Origin: Heritagella_A intestinalis
GTDB taxonomy: Bacteria; Bacillota; Clostridia; Oscillospirales; Acutalibacteraceae
Direction: 5' to 3'
Assembly: GCA_904418995.1 (NCBI GenBank)
Contig: CAJFQF010000001.1
Coordinates: 186,001-250,000 of the forward strand
DNA length: 64,000 bases
Position numbers and translations under genes: made by a program. Under the pieces are notes generated by a model that did no database searches, was not told where the DNA came from, and was given only the letters and a program-made list of their open reading frames with translations. Positions 41,028-49,423 of the stretch are shown here, piece after piece (the first letter of the stretch is position 1; every line of letters starts with the position of its first letter).

Positions 41028-41984
41028 TTGAACTCGAAACTGGCAATGTACATTCTCAAACGGATCCTGTACGCAGTGATTACGGTTCTGGCGTTGGTCA
41101 CGCTGACGTTCTTCCTGATGCGTCTGCTGCCCGGCGACCCCTTCACCGGCGGTAAGGCGGTTCCCCCGGAGACCATGGAAGCCCTGCGCGCCAAGTACGG
41201 CCTGGACAAGCCTCTGTGGGAGCAGTATCTGATTTATGTAGGAAATATTCTTCAGGGCGATTTGGGTTCTTCTCTGAAGACCCAGCGCCCCTTGACCACC
41301 ACCATTGGACAGGCGTTCCCGGTTTCTTTTGAGCTGGGAATGCGCGCCCTGATCTTCGCCTTTATCATCGGTATCCTGCTGGGCGTGGTGGCCGCCGTCA
41401 AGCGCGGCACCGCTTGGGACAGCACGGCCATGTTCATCGCCCTTATCGGCGTATCCGTGCCGTCCTTTATTATTGGCTCCCTGCTCCAGTATTTCCTGGC
41501 GCTGAAACTCAACGGGGCTGTAGGCTTCCAGTTGTTCGCCGTTATGGGATGGGGGCCGCAAAACAGTAAGATATTGCCGGCTTTTGCCCTTGCCTTCGGT
41601 TCCATGGCCACGGTCAGCCGGTTGATGCGCACCAGTATGCTGGACGTGCTCAACCAGGACTATATCATGACCGCTAAGGCCAAGGGCCTCTCCCAGAAAG
41701 CCGTGATTTGGAAGCACGCAGTGCGTAACGCCCTGATGCCGGTTATCACCGTTATGGGCCCCCTGGTAGCGGCAGTGCTCACCGGTGCCTTTGTGGTGGA
41801 GAATATTTTCTCCATTCCCGGCATGGGCCAGTACTTTGTCCAGTGCGTACAGCAGAACGATTACCCCATGGTGGCGGGCGTTACCATATTCTACGGTTCT
41901 TTCCTGGTGCTTGCCAACCTGATTGTGGATATCTTGTATGGTCTGATTGATCCTCGCGTCAAGCTGACCGGCGGAAAGGAGTAA
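41028..41984 (+). CDS. oppB: Peptide ABC transporter permease OppB/DppB
   Basis: Inner membrane channel subunit (318 residues). N-terminal helix and the family motif MRLLPGDPF, KYGLDKPLWEQYLIYVGNILQGDLGSS, then the permease core with VSVPSFIIGSLLQYF and the EAA-like loop RTSMLDVLNQDYIMTAKAKGL (contact to the ATPase). Six helices in total. The start is a TTG at 41028 with GAAAGGA 10 nt upstream; an in-frame ATG at 41046 is the alternative. First of four tightly packed transporter genes. Confidence 0.94.
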   Translation: MNSKLAMYILKRILYAVITVLALVTLTFFLMRLLPGDPFTGGKAVPPETMEALRAKYGLDKPLWEQYLIYVGNILQGDLGSSLKTQRPLTTTIGQAFPVSFELGMRALIFAFIIGILLGVVAAVKRGTAWDSTAMFIALIGVSVPSFIIGSLLQYFLALKLNGAVGFQLFAVMGWGPQNSKILPAFALAFGSMATVSRLMRTSMLDVLNQDYIMTAKAKGLSQKAVIWKHAVRNALMPVITVMGPLVAAVLTGAFVVENIFSIPGMGQYFVQCVQQNDYPMVAGVTIFYGSFLVLANLIVDILYGLIDPRVKLTGGKE

Positions 41985-41993
41985 AGCCGACTA

Positions 41994-43007
41994 ATGGGAC
42001 TTTTCAGTATTAAAAAGAAGGCTCCGTTTGAGCCGGCTGTGGAAGACCTTTCCGCAGTTTATGGCGCAGACAGCCACATTGATGCTTCTGAGTTTGAAAC
42101 GGTGGGTACGGATGCAGGAAATATGGAATCCATCGTCCGCCCCTCCATCAGCTTCTGGAAGGATGCTCTGAGCCGTGTTCGCCGTAGTAAAGTGGCAATG
42201 GTATGTTTGGTTATCCTGCTTATCCTGATTGTAGGCGCTATTTTTATCCCCATGTTCTCTCCCTACAGTATCAGTGAGCAGGACGTCACCTTTACCCATA
42301 AGCCGCCCTTCTCTACGAACCCCATCACCGGAGGCCTTCATATTTTTGGAACCGATACCTTGGGCCGCGATATTTTCGTGCGGATTTGGTATGGGGCGAG
42401 AATTTCTCTGACAGTGGCGGTGGCCGTGGCCCTCATCGACTGTTTCTTGGGCGTGGTTTACGGCGGTATCTCCGGGTATTTCGGCGGAAAGCTGGATAAC
42501 GTCATGATGCGTATCCTGGAAGTCATCAGCGGTATCCCCTATCTGATGATCGTTATGCTCCTCATGGTGGTGCTGGACCGCGGCCTGGGCGCTATTATCC
42601 TGGCCTACTCCATCACCGGCTGGACCGGCATGGCCCGTTTGGTAAGAGGACAGGTCATGTCCCTGAAGGAGCAGGAATTCCTGGTAGCGGCCCAGGCTAT
42701 GGGCGCCAAGCCCAGCCGCATTATTGCCCGTCACCTGGTGCCTAACCTGCTGAGCGTTATTATCGTCAATATCACCCTGGATATTCCCAGCATCATCTTT
42801 ACCGAGGCATTCCTCTCCATGCTGGGCCTGGGCATTGCGCCTCCCGAGTCTTCCTGGGGCATTATGGCCAACGAGGGCATCCAGGTCTTCCAGACCTATC
42901 CCACCGAGCTCGTATTCCCGGCGGTGTTTATCTGCCTTACTATGCTGTCCTTTAACCTGTTGGGCGACCAGCTCCGGGATGCGTTCGATCCCAAGCTGCG
43001 CAGTTAA
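41994..43007 (+). CDS. oppC: Peptide ABC transporter permease OppC/DppC
   Basis: Second channel subunit (337 residues). Cytosolic N-terminal stretch of about 65 residues, helix at ~67-90, the OppC-specific domain HIFGTDTLGRDIFVRIWYGA, then the five-helix core with the ATPase-contact loop RLVRGQVMSLKEQEFLVAAQAMGAK in two blocks. Starts 9 nt after oppB and ends 14 nt before oppD. Pairs with OppB to form the pore. Confidence 0.95.
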   Translation: MGLFSIKKKAPFEPAVEDLSAVYGADSHIDASEFETVGTDAGNMESIVRPSISFWKDALSRVRRSKVAMVCLVILLILIVGAIFIPMFSPYSISEQDVTFTHKPPFSTNPITGGLHIFGTDTLGRDIFVRIWYGARISLTVAVAVALIDCFLGVVYGGISGYFGGKLDNVMMRILEVISGIPYLMIVMLLMVVLDRGLGAIILAYSITGWTGMARLVRGQVMSLKEQEFLVAAQAMGAKPSRIIARHLVPNLLSVIIVNITLDIPSIIFTEAFLSMLGLGIAPPESSWGIMANEGIQVFQTYPTELVFPAVFICLTMLSFNLLGDQLRDAFDPKLRS

Positions 43008-43021
43008 GGAGGTAAAGGAAT

Positions 43022-44023
43022 ATGGCAGAAGTTTTGAATATCGAGAACCTTCACGTTTCCTTCGACACCTATGCCGGCGAGATCCACGCGGTTCGCGGCG
43101 TTTCCCTTCATGTGGATGAAGGCGAAGTCCTGGCTGTTGTGGGCGAGTCTGGCTGCGGCAAGAGCGTGACGGCCAAAACCATTATGAAGCTGAACCCCAT
43201 GCCCCCGGCCCGGATTAAGGAAGGCACTCTGACCCTGTGCGGCAAGGATATTGTAGCTGCCAACGAGAAGGAGATGCAGAACATCCGCGGCCAGCTGGTG
43301 AGCATGATTTTCCAGGACCCCATGACCTGCCTGAACCCCACCATGAAGGTGGGCAAGCAGATCACAGAGACCCTGCATAAGCACAAGAAGCTCTCCGGCG
43401 CGGAGTGCAAAAAGGAAGCTATCCGCCTGCTGAAGCTGGTGCAGATCCCCAACGCCGAGGAGCGCGCCAATCAGTATCCCCACGAGTATTCCGGCGGTAT
43501 GCGCCAGCGCGCTATGATCGCCATGGCTCTTTCCTGCAATCCCAAGCTCCTCATTGCTGACGAGCCCACTACGGCTCTGGACGTGACCATCCAGGCCCAG
43601 ATCATGCAGCTCATGGGCCGCATCCGGGAGGAGACCGGCACCGCCATTATCCTCATCACCCATGACCTGGGCGTTGTGGCCAATCTGGCCGACCGGGTAG
43701 CCGTGATGTATGCCGGTAAGGTAGTGGAGCAGGGAACGGTGCAGGATATTTTCTACCGCCCCAAGCACCCCTATACTTCCGCACTGCTTCGCAGTCTTCC
43801 CACCGTGGAGACCAGCCGGGACGAGAACCTGGTGTCCATCCCCGGCACGCCGCCGGATCTGTTTGCGCCGCCCAAGGGCTGCGCCTTTGCCAGCCGGTGC
43901 GAGCACTGCATGAAGATTTGCAAGAACAACCAGCCTCCCGTATTTGATATTGCCGAGGGACACACCGCCGCCTGCTGGCGGCTGCATCCGGATTTCCCCG
44001 GCGGGAAGGAGGAGAACGCATAA
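43022..44023 (+). CDS. oppD: Peptide ABC transporter ATPase OppD/DppD
   Basis: ATPase subunit (333 residues): Walker A GESGCGKSVT, Q-loop FQDPMTCLNP, signature YSGGMRQRAMIAMAL, Walker B LLIADEPTTALDV, and the C-terminal extension with a Cys cluster (CAFASRCEHCMKIC) typical of Opp/Dpp ATPases, which in some members binds an Fe-S cluster. AAGGAGG precedes the ATG at 43022. The stop abuts oppF. Confidence 0.96.
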   Translation: MAEVLNIENLHVSFDTYAGEIHAVRGVSLHVDEGEVLAVVGESGCGKSVTAKTIMKLNPMPPARIKEGTLTLCGKDIVAANEKEMQNIRGQLVSMIFQDPMTCLNPTMKVGKQITETLHKHKKLSGAECKKEAIRLLKLVQIPNAEERANQYPHEYSGGMRQRAMIAMALSCNPKLLIADEPTTALDVTIQAQIMQLMGRIREETGTAIILITHDLGVVANLADRVAVMYAGKVVEQGTVQDIFYRPKHPYTSALLRSLPTVETSRDENLVSIPGTPPDLFAPPKGCAFASRCEHCMKICKNNQPPVFDIAEGHTAACWRLHPDFPGGKEENA

Positions 44024-45037
44024 ATGGCAAATGAGAAAGTTTCAACCCAAAAGGCCCCTGCTGTGGAAAACGCATCCCAGGAGAAGGAGAAGCTCATTAC
44101 TTTGGAGAACGTCTCCAAGCATTTCCGCGTAGGCCCCCGCCAGACTCTGGTGGCTGTGAATAATATCTCCCTGGACATTTACAAGGGCGAGACCCTGGGC
44201 GTGGTGGGCGAGTCCGGCTGCGGCAAGTCCACCCTGGGCCGCGTGGTCATGGGCATCTATCACCCTACCAAGGGCAAGATCCTCTATCGCAATAAGGAAG
44301 TCAATCTGAAGCACACCCGGGACCGCTTTGCCTATTCCCGGAAGGCCCAGATTATTTTCCAGGATCCCTATGCTTCTCTGAATCCCCGTATGACCGTGGG
44401 CACCATTATTGCGGAGGGCATGGAAATCCACAATATGTATGACAAGGCCAAGCGCCAGGAGCGCGTGTATGAGCTGTTGGAGACTGTCGGCCTGAACCGG
44501 GAGCACGCCAACCGCTTCCCTCACGAGTTTTCCGGCGGTCAGCGTCAGCGTATCGGCATTGCCCGCGCTCTGGCCATTGAGCCGGAGTTTATTGTGTGCG
44601 ATGAGCCCATCTCCGCTCTGGACGTTTCCATTCAGAGCCAGATCATCAATCTGCTGAAGGATCTGCAGAAGAAGCTGAACCTGACCTATATGTTCATCGC
44701 CCACGACCTGAACATCGTGAAGTATATTTCCGACCGTATCGCGGTGATGTATCTGGGCAACCTGGTGGAGCTGGCCGACAGCGACGCCATCTATGCTGAG
44801 ACCCTGCACCCCTACAGCCGGGCCCTGCTGTCCTCCGTGCCCATTCCGGACCCGGACAAGGAAGCCCAGAAGAAGGCCCAGGTGCTTTCCGGCGACGTGC
44901 CCAGCCCCATCAATCCCAAGCCGGGCTGCCCCTTCGCCAACCGCTGCCCCAACGCCACCGACCGGTGCCGTCAGGAGACCCCGGTGCTGCGGGAAGCGCG
45001 TCCTGGCCACTTTGTGGCTTGCCATCTGGTAAAATAA
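44024..45037 (+). CDS. oppF: Peptide ABC transporter ATPase OppF/DppF
   Basis: Second ATPase (337 residues): Walker A GESGCGKST, Q-loop FQDPYASLNPRMTVG, signature FSGGQRQRIGIARAL, Walker B FIVCDEPISALDV, and the C-terminal GCPFANRCPNATDRC Cys motif. It begins with a ~25-residue Lys/Ala/Glu-rich N-terminal extension before the ATPase fold. It starts directly after the oppD stop. An extended -10 overlaps its last codons (TAAAAT at 45030) and may start the RNA that follows. Confidence 0.96.
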   Translation: MANEKVSTQKAPAVENASQEKEKLITLENVSKHFRVGPRQTLVAVNNISLDIYKGETLGVVGESGCGKSTLGRVVMGIYHPTKGKILYRNKEVNLKHTRDRFAYSRKAQIIFQDPYASLNPRMTVGTIIAEGMEIHNMYDKAKRQERVYELLETVGLNREHANRFPHEFSGGQRQRIGIARALAIEPEFIVCDEPISALDVSIQSQIINLLKDLQKKLNLTYMFIAHDLNIVKYISDRIAVMYLGNLVELADSDAIYAETLHPYSRALLSSVPIPDPDKEAQKKAQVLSGDVPSPINPKPGCPFANRCPNATDRCRQETPVLREARPGHFVACHLVK

Positions 45038-45041
45038 GGCG

Positions 45042-45316
45042 GAGAGCCGACCCTGGCAATTCGCGTTTTGAGATGGGGGTAAACAGTACCCTAACACCAC
45101 GCGGAGGTACCTTCGCGAGAAAATGGGTTGTTTATAACTGTTAGCCTGCCCGCAGAGTGGAACCGCACATTGTGCGGCGCGAATTGCGTCAAGGCTTCCA
45201 GTGGTTTGTTTACTGGAACGCATATTTGCGCAGGAGAATAGACGACCTGACTATTTCCCTGCGAATTGGAAGCGGGCACTGCCCGTCAGCCTCCGGTTTT
45301 CGCCGGGGGCTGTTTT
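45042..45316 (+). ncRNA. Structured RNA between oppF and pepP: leader or independent small RNA (6S-like fold possible)
   Basis: A 10-bp perfect helix GCAATTCGCG (45056-45065) with CGCGAATTGC (45178-45187) closes a long irregular hairpin with AACAGT/ACTGTT (45082-45087 with 45137-45142), a GC hairpin CGCGGAGG/CCTTCGCG near 45100-45117, and CCGCAC/GTGCGG (45163-45168 with 45172-45177) on the 3' side of an inner bubble. That layout resembles 6S RNA. Next come hairpins TTCCAGT/ACTGGAA (45196/45212) and CGCAGG..AATAG with CTATTTCCCTGCG (45229/45251), and a terminator CAGCCTCCGG/CCGGGGGCTG (45287-45312) with TTTT. A second GCGAATTG (45261-45268) competes for the closing strand. An extended -10 TGG-TAAAAT (45030-45035) fits a start at ~45042. 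Confidence 0.45.
45287..45316 (+). terminator. Rho-independent terminator/attenuator upstream of pepP
   Basis: CAGCCTCCGG (45287-45296) pairs with CCGGGGGCTG (45303-45312), loop TTTTCG, then TTTTGCCGTTTT. Its position 57 nt before the pepP start suggests either the end of a small RNA or an attenuator. Confidence 0.8.
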
Positions 45317-45369
45317 GCCGTTTTATCCTTTTATTTTCTCATTCCTTGTGTAGAAAGGATCTGTAAGCT

Positions 45370-47145
45370 ATGACTATCAATGAAAAAATTGCAGCCCTGC
45401 GCGCCAAAATGGCCCAGGCTGGCGTGGACGCCCTGGTGATCCCCACCAGCGATCCTCACATGAGCGAGTACATCCCCGAGGCCTGGAAGGCCCGGAAGGA
45501 GTTTTCCGGTTTCACCGGTTCTGCTGGCACCCTGGTGGTGACCAAGGAGGAAAGCGGCCTGTGGACCGATGGCCGCTACTTTATCCAGGCGGAAAACCAG
45601 ATTTCCGGCAGTGAGATCAAGCTGTTCCGGATGCGAGAAAAGGGCGTGCCCACAGTGGAGGAATATCTGGCCGATACCCAGGCTGGCAAAACCGTAGCAG
45701 TGGACGGCTCCATTTATCCCGCTTCCACAGGGCTGCTTCTCCAGGAAAAGCTGGAGAAGGTAGGGGCTTCCCTGGTCAGCGAAGATTTGGTTATGCCCGT
45801 GTGGCAGGACCGTCCGGAACTGCCCCACACCCCCGCTTATGTGCTGGATGTGAAGTATGCCGGTTTGACCCCGGCGGAAAAGCTGGCCCAGGTGCGGGAA
45901 GAGCTTTCCAAGCGGGGCGCTGACGCCCAGCTCTACAGCACCTTGGACTGCGCCAACTGGCTCTCCAATGTCCGGGCTTCGGATATTGCCTTTAACCCCT
46001 TCGCCACCTCCTATGTGCTGGTGCTCAAAGATGAAGCCCGCCTTTATCTGGATGCAGACCGTCTGAGCGAAGCGGATGCGGCTTCTTTGCAGGAAACCTT
46101 TACCCTGCGCCCCTATAATGCCATTACCGAAGATTTGGAAGGCGACTTGGGCGGCGCCAAGATGCTGGTGAATAAGGCCGGGATCAGCTACGACAACCTG
46201 CTCCGCCTGATGAAAAACGATAGTGTTTCCATTCAGTATGGCCCGGATGTAGTGACCCAGCTCAAGGGCGTCAAGAACCCCACCGAGCTGAAAAATATCC
46301 GGCAGGCCCATGTGTGGGACGGCGTGGCCCTGGCGAACTTCTGGGCAAAGCTCCAGAAGAAGCTGGAAGCAGGGGAGACCGTGACGGAATACGACGTGTG
46401 CGTTATGCTGGCCGCAGAGCGCGCCAAGATGCCCGAAAACCGCGGCGAGAGCTTTGACACCATCGCTGGTTACGGCCCCAACGCCGCCATGATGCACTAT
46501 GCGCCCACTGCTGAAAAATCCGATGTGCTTCAGAAGAAGGGCTTTTTGCTCATTGATTCCGGCGGGCAGTACCTCACCGGCACCACCGATGTGACCCGCA
46601 CCTTTGTGCTGGGCCCCATCACCGAGGAGGAGCGCACCGACTTCACCCGGGTGCTCAAGAGCCACATCCAGCTGGCCATGGCGGTATTCCCCGAGGGCAC
46701 CAAGGACGGCATGCTGGACTGCCTGGCCCGTCAGCAGGTGTGGAAGTACGGCTTGGATTATCGCTGCGGCACCGGCCACGGCGTGGGCTTCTTTGCCGGC
46801 GTTCACGAAGGCCCCCAGAACTTCAGCCAGCGCTCTTCCGGCGTGCTGAAGGAGGGTATGACCATCACCGACGAGCCCGGCCTGTATATGGAGGGCCGCT
46901 ACGGCATCCGCACGGAGAATCTGCTGGAAGTGGTGTTCTGGAAAGAGACCGAGTACGGCCGCTTCCTGAAGCTGGAGCCCATGACGCTGTTCCCCATTGA
47001 CCGCAACGGCATTGATGTGGAGCTGATGACCCGGGAAGAGCTGGATTACCTCAATGAATATCACGCCAAGGTGTGCGAGGCACTGGCGCCCCATGTGGAG
47101 CCGGAGACTCTGCTCTGGCTCAAGGAAGCCTGCAAACCTCTGTAA
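45370..47145 (+). CDS. pepP: Xaa-Pro aminopeptidase (aminopeptidase P, three-domain type)
   Basis: Removes an N-terminal residue preceding proline (591 residues, the longer three-domain form). Two creatinase-like N-terminal domains (about 1-155 and 160-310; VIPTSDPHMSEYIPEAWKAR, FTGSAGTLVV, LWTDGRYF), M24 pita-bread domain from about 315 with metal ligands in LIDSGGQY, TTDVTRTF, GTGHGVGFF, TDEPGLY and RTENLLEV, and a C-terminal segment ending in LDYLNEYHAKV. No signal peptide: cytosolic. Placed after the peptide importer it probably digests imported proline-containing peptides. ATG at 45370 with GAAAGGA. Confidence 0.96.
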   Translation: MTINEKIAALRAKMAQAGVDALVIPTSDPHMSEYIPEAWKARKEFSGFTGSAGTLVVTKEESGLWTDGRYFIQAENQISGSEIKLFRMREKGVPTVEEYLADTQAGKTVAVDGSIYPASTGLLLQEKLEKVGASLVSEDLVMPVWQDRPELPHTPAYVLDVKYAGLTPAEKLAQVREELSKRGADAQLYSTLDCANWLSNVRASDIAFNPFATSYVLVLKDEARLYLDADRLSEADAASLQETFTLRPYNAITEDLEGDLGGAKMLVNKAGISYDNLLRLMKNDSVSIQYGPDVVTQLKGVKNPTELKNIRQAHVWDGVALANFWAKLQKKLEAGETVTEYDVCVMLAAERAKMPENRGESFDTIAGYGPNAAMMHYAPTAEKSDVLQKKGFLLIDSGGQYLTGTTDVTRTFVLGPITEEERTDFTRVLKSHIQLAMAVFPEGTKDGMLDCLARQQVWKYGLDYRCGTGHGVGFFAGVHEGPQNFSQRSSGVLKEGMTITDEPGLYMEGRYGIRTENLLEVVFWKETEYGRFLKLEPMTLFPIDRNGIDVELMTREELDYLNEYHAKVCEALAPHVEPETLLWLKEACKPL

Positions 47146-47168
47146 GGTATCCTGAAAAACCATAAAAG

Positions 47169-47204
47169 AAATCCCTTCGAGATACTGTCTCGAAGGGATT
47201 TTTG
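47169..47204 (+). terminator. Rho-independent terminator of pepP
   Basis: AAATCCCTTCGAGA (47169-47182) pairs perfectly with TCTCGAAGGGATTT (47188-47201), then TTG. Confidence 0.9.
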
Positions 47205-47323
47205 TTTGGGGATGATGCAGGGGGCCGGGTGCATAGGCGGGGTTGCGCCTTTCTGTCAGGCCTTCTCTGCGACGGCCCAGGTTTCGCATTGATGCCAGCT
47301 TGCCCGCGGACTGGGAGCGCATA

Positions 47324-48466
47324 CTATGCGCCTTTCTCCAATTCCGCTTTCATTTTGGAAATGGTCTCGTGGATCTTGGGCATGAGGGTGCTGGAAGCAA
47401 TATGCTGGGGACAGATGCCCTCGCACTTGCGGCATTTGCGGCAGGCATCTGCCTTGACGGTCAGGGCGTCGTACTTCTTGACAGTGTCCTCCCGAGAGTC
47501 ATTGACAGTCTGGTTATAGATTTCGTAAATGCCGGGGATGTCCAGCCCAAAGGGACATGGCATACAGTATTCGCACTTGGTGCAGGGCACCAGGGCCATT
47601 TTCTGATAAACTTCCCGAGTCCGGGCCAGCATGGCCAGTTGCTCGTCATCCAGCATCCCAATGTGGGAGCGGCTGGCGTATTCCAGGTTCTGGCGCACCA
47701 TTTCTTCATTTCCCATGCCGCTGAGGATGACAGAGACTTCCGGGCGGTTCCAGAGGAAATCCAGGGCCCATTCCACCGGGGAGCGTTCCGGGGAAAGCTG
47801 TTCCTTTACCTGGGGGCTGAGGTTGGCCAGCTTGCCGCCCAGCAGGGGCTCCATAATCACCACGCCCAGGCCCTTGGCCGCGGCAGCTTCCAGGCCCCGG
47901 AGGGTTGCCTGGTTTTCTACGTCTATGTAGTTCATCTGGATTTGGCAGAAATCCCACTGGTCAAAGCCGTTGAGGATTTCCAGGAAAGCGTCCTCGCTGT
48001 CGTGGAAAGAGAATCCCAGGAAGCGGATTTTTCCTTCGTCCCGGGCCTTCCTCATTTTGTCCAGCAGGCCGAAGACCAGCACCTTGTTCCGCCAGGTGTT
48101 CCGGCTCAGGGCGTGGAGCAGATAGAAATCAATGTGGTCGGTTTGCAGGCGCTGGAGCTGATTCTCCAGAAAGATGTCAAAGTCCTCGGGCTTTTCCATA
48201 GCAAACACCGGCATTTTGGTGGCCAGGTTTACTTTATCCCGATAACCGTCTTCCAGTGCTTTGCCCACCAAAGGCTCACTCTGTTGGTCGTGATAGAAAT
48301 AGGCGGTGTCTACATAATTCATCCCCGCGTCAATGGCGCTGCGGAGCATCCCGATGGCTTGGGCCTGGTCGATGGTTTTCCCGTCTTCCAGCAGGGGAAA
48401 GCGCATACAGCCAAATCCCAGCGCAGAAACGGAAACGCCGGTATTTCCCATTTTTCGATATTGCAT
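47324..48466 (-). CDS. Aldo/keto reductase with C-terminal 4Fe-4S ferredoxin domain
   Basis: A 380-residue oxidoreductase. The N-terminal aldo/keto-reductase barrel (about 1-265) shows GFGCMRFPLL, DTAYFYHDQQSE (catalytic Tyr region), LATKMPV, YLLHALS; the C-terminal domain has two Cys clusters, CTKCEYCMPCPFGLDIP and CRKCRKCEGICP, for iron-sulfur clusters. Such fused enzymes are common in anaerobes; the substrate is unknown. The ATG at 48466 with GAGAGGAG upstream on the minus strand is preferred to the 23-codon longer frame, which would start upstream of the binding site. Confidence 0.92.
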   Translation of the reverse strand: MQYRKMGNTGVSVSALGFGCMRFPLLEDGKTIDQAQAIGMLRSAIDAGMNYVDTAYFYHDQQSEPLVGKALEDGYRDKVNLATKMPVFAMEKPEDFDIFLENQLQRLQTDHIDFYLLHALSRNTWRNKVLVFGLLDKMRKARDEGKIRFLGFSFHDSEDAFLEILNGFDQWDFCQIQMNYIDVENQATLRGLEAAAAKGLGVVIMEPLLGGKLANLSPQVKEQLSPERSPVEWALDFLWNRPEVSVILSGMGNEEMVRQNLEYASRSHIGMLDDEQLAMLARTREVYQKMALVPCTKCEYCMPCPFGLDIPGIYEIYNQTVNDSREDTVKKYDALTVKADACRKCRKCEGICPQHIASSTLMPKIHETISKMKAELEKGA

Positions 48467-48525
48467 GGCAAGGCTCCTCTCTTTTCCGCCGGCCTTCCGG
48501 CGGTTTCGAATTTGCGAACAGGACA

Positions 48526-48554
48526 ATTTTATCACGGACAGAGGTATTTTTCAA
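48526..48554 (-). promoter_or_regulatory. Promoter of the aldo/keto reductase gene
   Basis: Minus strand TTGAAA (48554-48549), 17-bp spacer, TAAAAT (48531-48526) with an extended TG before it. Confidence 0.7.
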
Positions 48555-48806
48555 GAAATTCTGCCCAGGCTCTGGAAAGCAGTTTTTCCACCAATCGACG
48601 TTGAATGTTGAAAGAAAAGATTTTGTCAAAAAATCCCACATCCGATTCCTTATTTCGACACATTTTTCTAATTCCCCATGGTATAGTGATGGTGGAAACT
48701 GGCCGAACCGGACAGGGCCGGTGATTTTTCCCCTGGAACGCTGGCCCTTAAAATCCAGGGGGGCCTTCGCCAATGCGGAGCGCTGCTGCCAGGAAAGGAG
48801 CACACT

Positions 48807-48953
48807 ATGGAAAGAAAAGAAAATTTCGCGCGGGAATACACCCTTTTGTTCAATGGAATTACCGATACCATTGAGAACCTGGAAGCCCTTCTTCTCCGGT
48901 TAAAACGCCTGCAGTCTGAGGCGGAGGAGACCTTTGTAGCTGCCGGCGAATAA
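48807..48953 (+). CDS. Small protein of 48 residues, unknown function
   Basis: A short ORF beginning MERKENFAREYTLLFNGITD and ending in AAGE. An excellent binding site AGGAAAGGAG (48791-48800) is 6 nt before the ATG at 48807, and an extended -10 TGG-TATAGT (48682-48687) lies about 120 nt upstream. The protein is amphipathic: two helices, the second rich in Leu/Arg/Glu (ENLEALLLRLKRLQSEAEE), consistent with a small coiled coil. No family recognised. It is unusual among very short ORFs in having both signals. Confidence 0.6.
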   Translation: MERKENFAREYTLLFNGITDTIENLEALLLRLKRLQSEAEETFVAAGE

Positions 48954-49120
48954 AGGGGGCTTCCTCGGGCTCCTTACAGGAAAGTGGAAAATCGTAAACA
49001 GGAAATTCAATGCCAGGAATGTACATAACAGGAAATCGTCCGGTTCGGCCAACGCCATGCATTTTCCGGGAGAGAAGAGCCGCTTTCCTATGGGACAAAG
49101 CCCGAAAACAGAAAAGAAAG

Positions 49121-49158
49121 GGAGCGCAGCGGGGAATAGGCCCGCGGCGCTCTTTTTC
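49121..49158 (+). terminator. Rho-independent terminator after the small ORF
   Basis: GAGCGC-A-GCGGG pairs with CCCGC-GG-CGCTC (49122-49152), followed by TTTTT. The stretch 48954-49120 before it shows nothing else recognisable. Confidence 0.75.
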
Positions 49159-49176
49159 CTTTGTTGGGGGAAGTGC

Positions 49177-49205
49177 TTGACAAATTCCTGGAAACCCTGT
49201 ATTCT
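49177..49205 (+). promoter_or_regulatory. Promoter of the thiT transcript
   Basis: TTGACA (49177-49182), 17-bp spacer, TATTCT (49200-49205), just upstream of the TPP riboswitch. Confidence 0.8.
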
Positions 49206-49220
49206 GTAAACCGGAAAAAG

Positions 49221-49296
49221 AAGGGGTGCTACGGCTGAGAGGGTCTTTGACCCAACCCATGAACCTGATCCGGGTAATGCCGGCGTAGGGAAAGGA
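49221..49296 (+). promoter_or_regulatory. TPP riboswitch (thi-box)
   Basis: Contains the conserved THI elements GGGGTGCT, CTGAGAGGGT, GACCCAACCCATGAACCTGA and CCGGGTAATGCCGGCGTAGGGAAAGG-like end (in short blocks, 49223-49294). It binds thiamin diphosphate and, with the terminator at 49327, shuts off thiT when thiamin is plentiful. Confidence 0.97.
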
Positions 49297-49326
49297 TTTG
49301 CTCGAAAGCAGATGATGGAATACGAT

Positions 49327-49364
49327 GCGCCGGCTTCCCTGTTTTGAGGGGAGCCGGCGCTTTT
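49327..49364 (+). terminator. Terminator of the TPP riboswitch expression platform
   Basis: GCGCCGGCTTCCCT (49327-49340) pairs with AGGGGAGCCGGCGC (49347-49360), followed by TTTT; it lies between the aptamer and the thiT start. Confidence 0.9.
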
Positions 49365-49423
49365 GGTTTGCCGGAATCCCTTACAATTTCCAAATTATCT
49401 TGAGAGAAGGACGATGTGATTTG

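Noticed and set aside
45154..45167. T-box-like sequence AGAGTGGAACCGCA upstream of pepP
   Set aside because: It matches 12 of 14 T-box positions, but pairs locally into CCGCAC/GTGCGG, lies 120 nt from the terminator and has no recognisable stem I or specifier; I treat it as part of the unassigned RNA.
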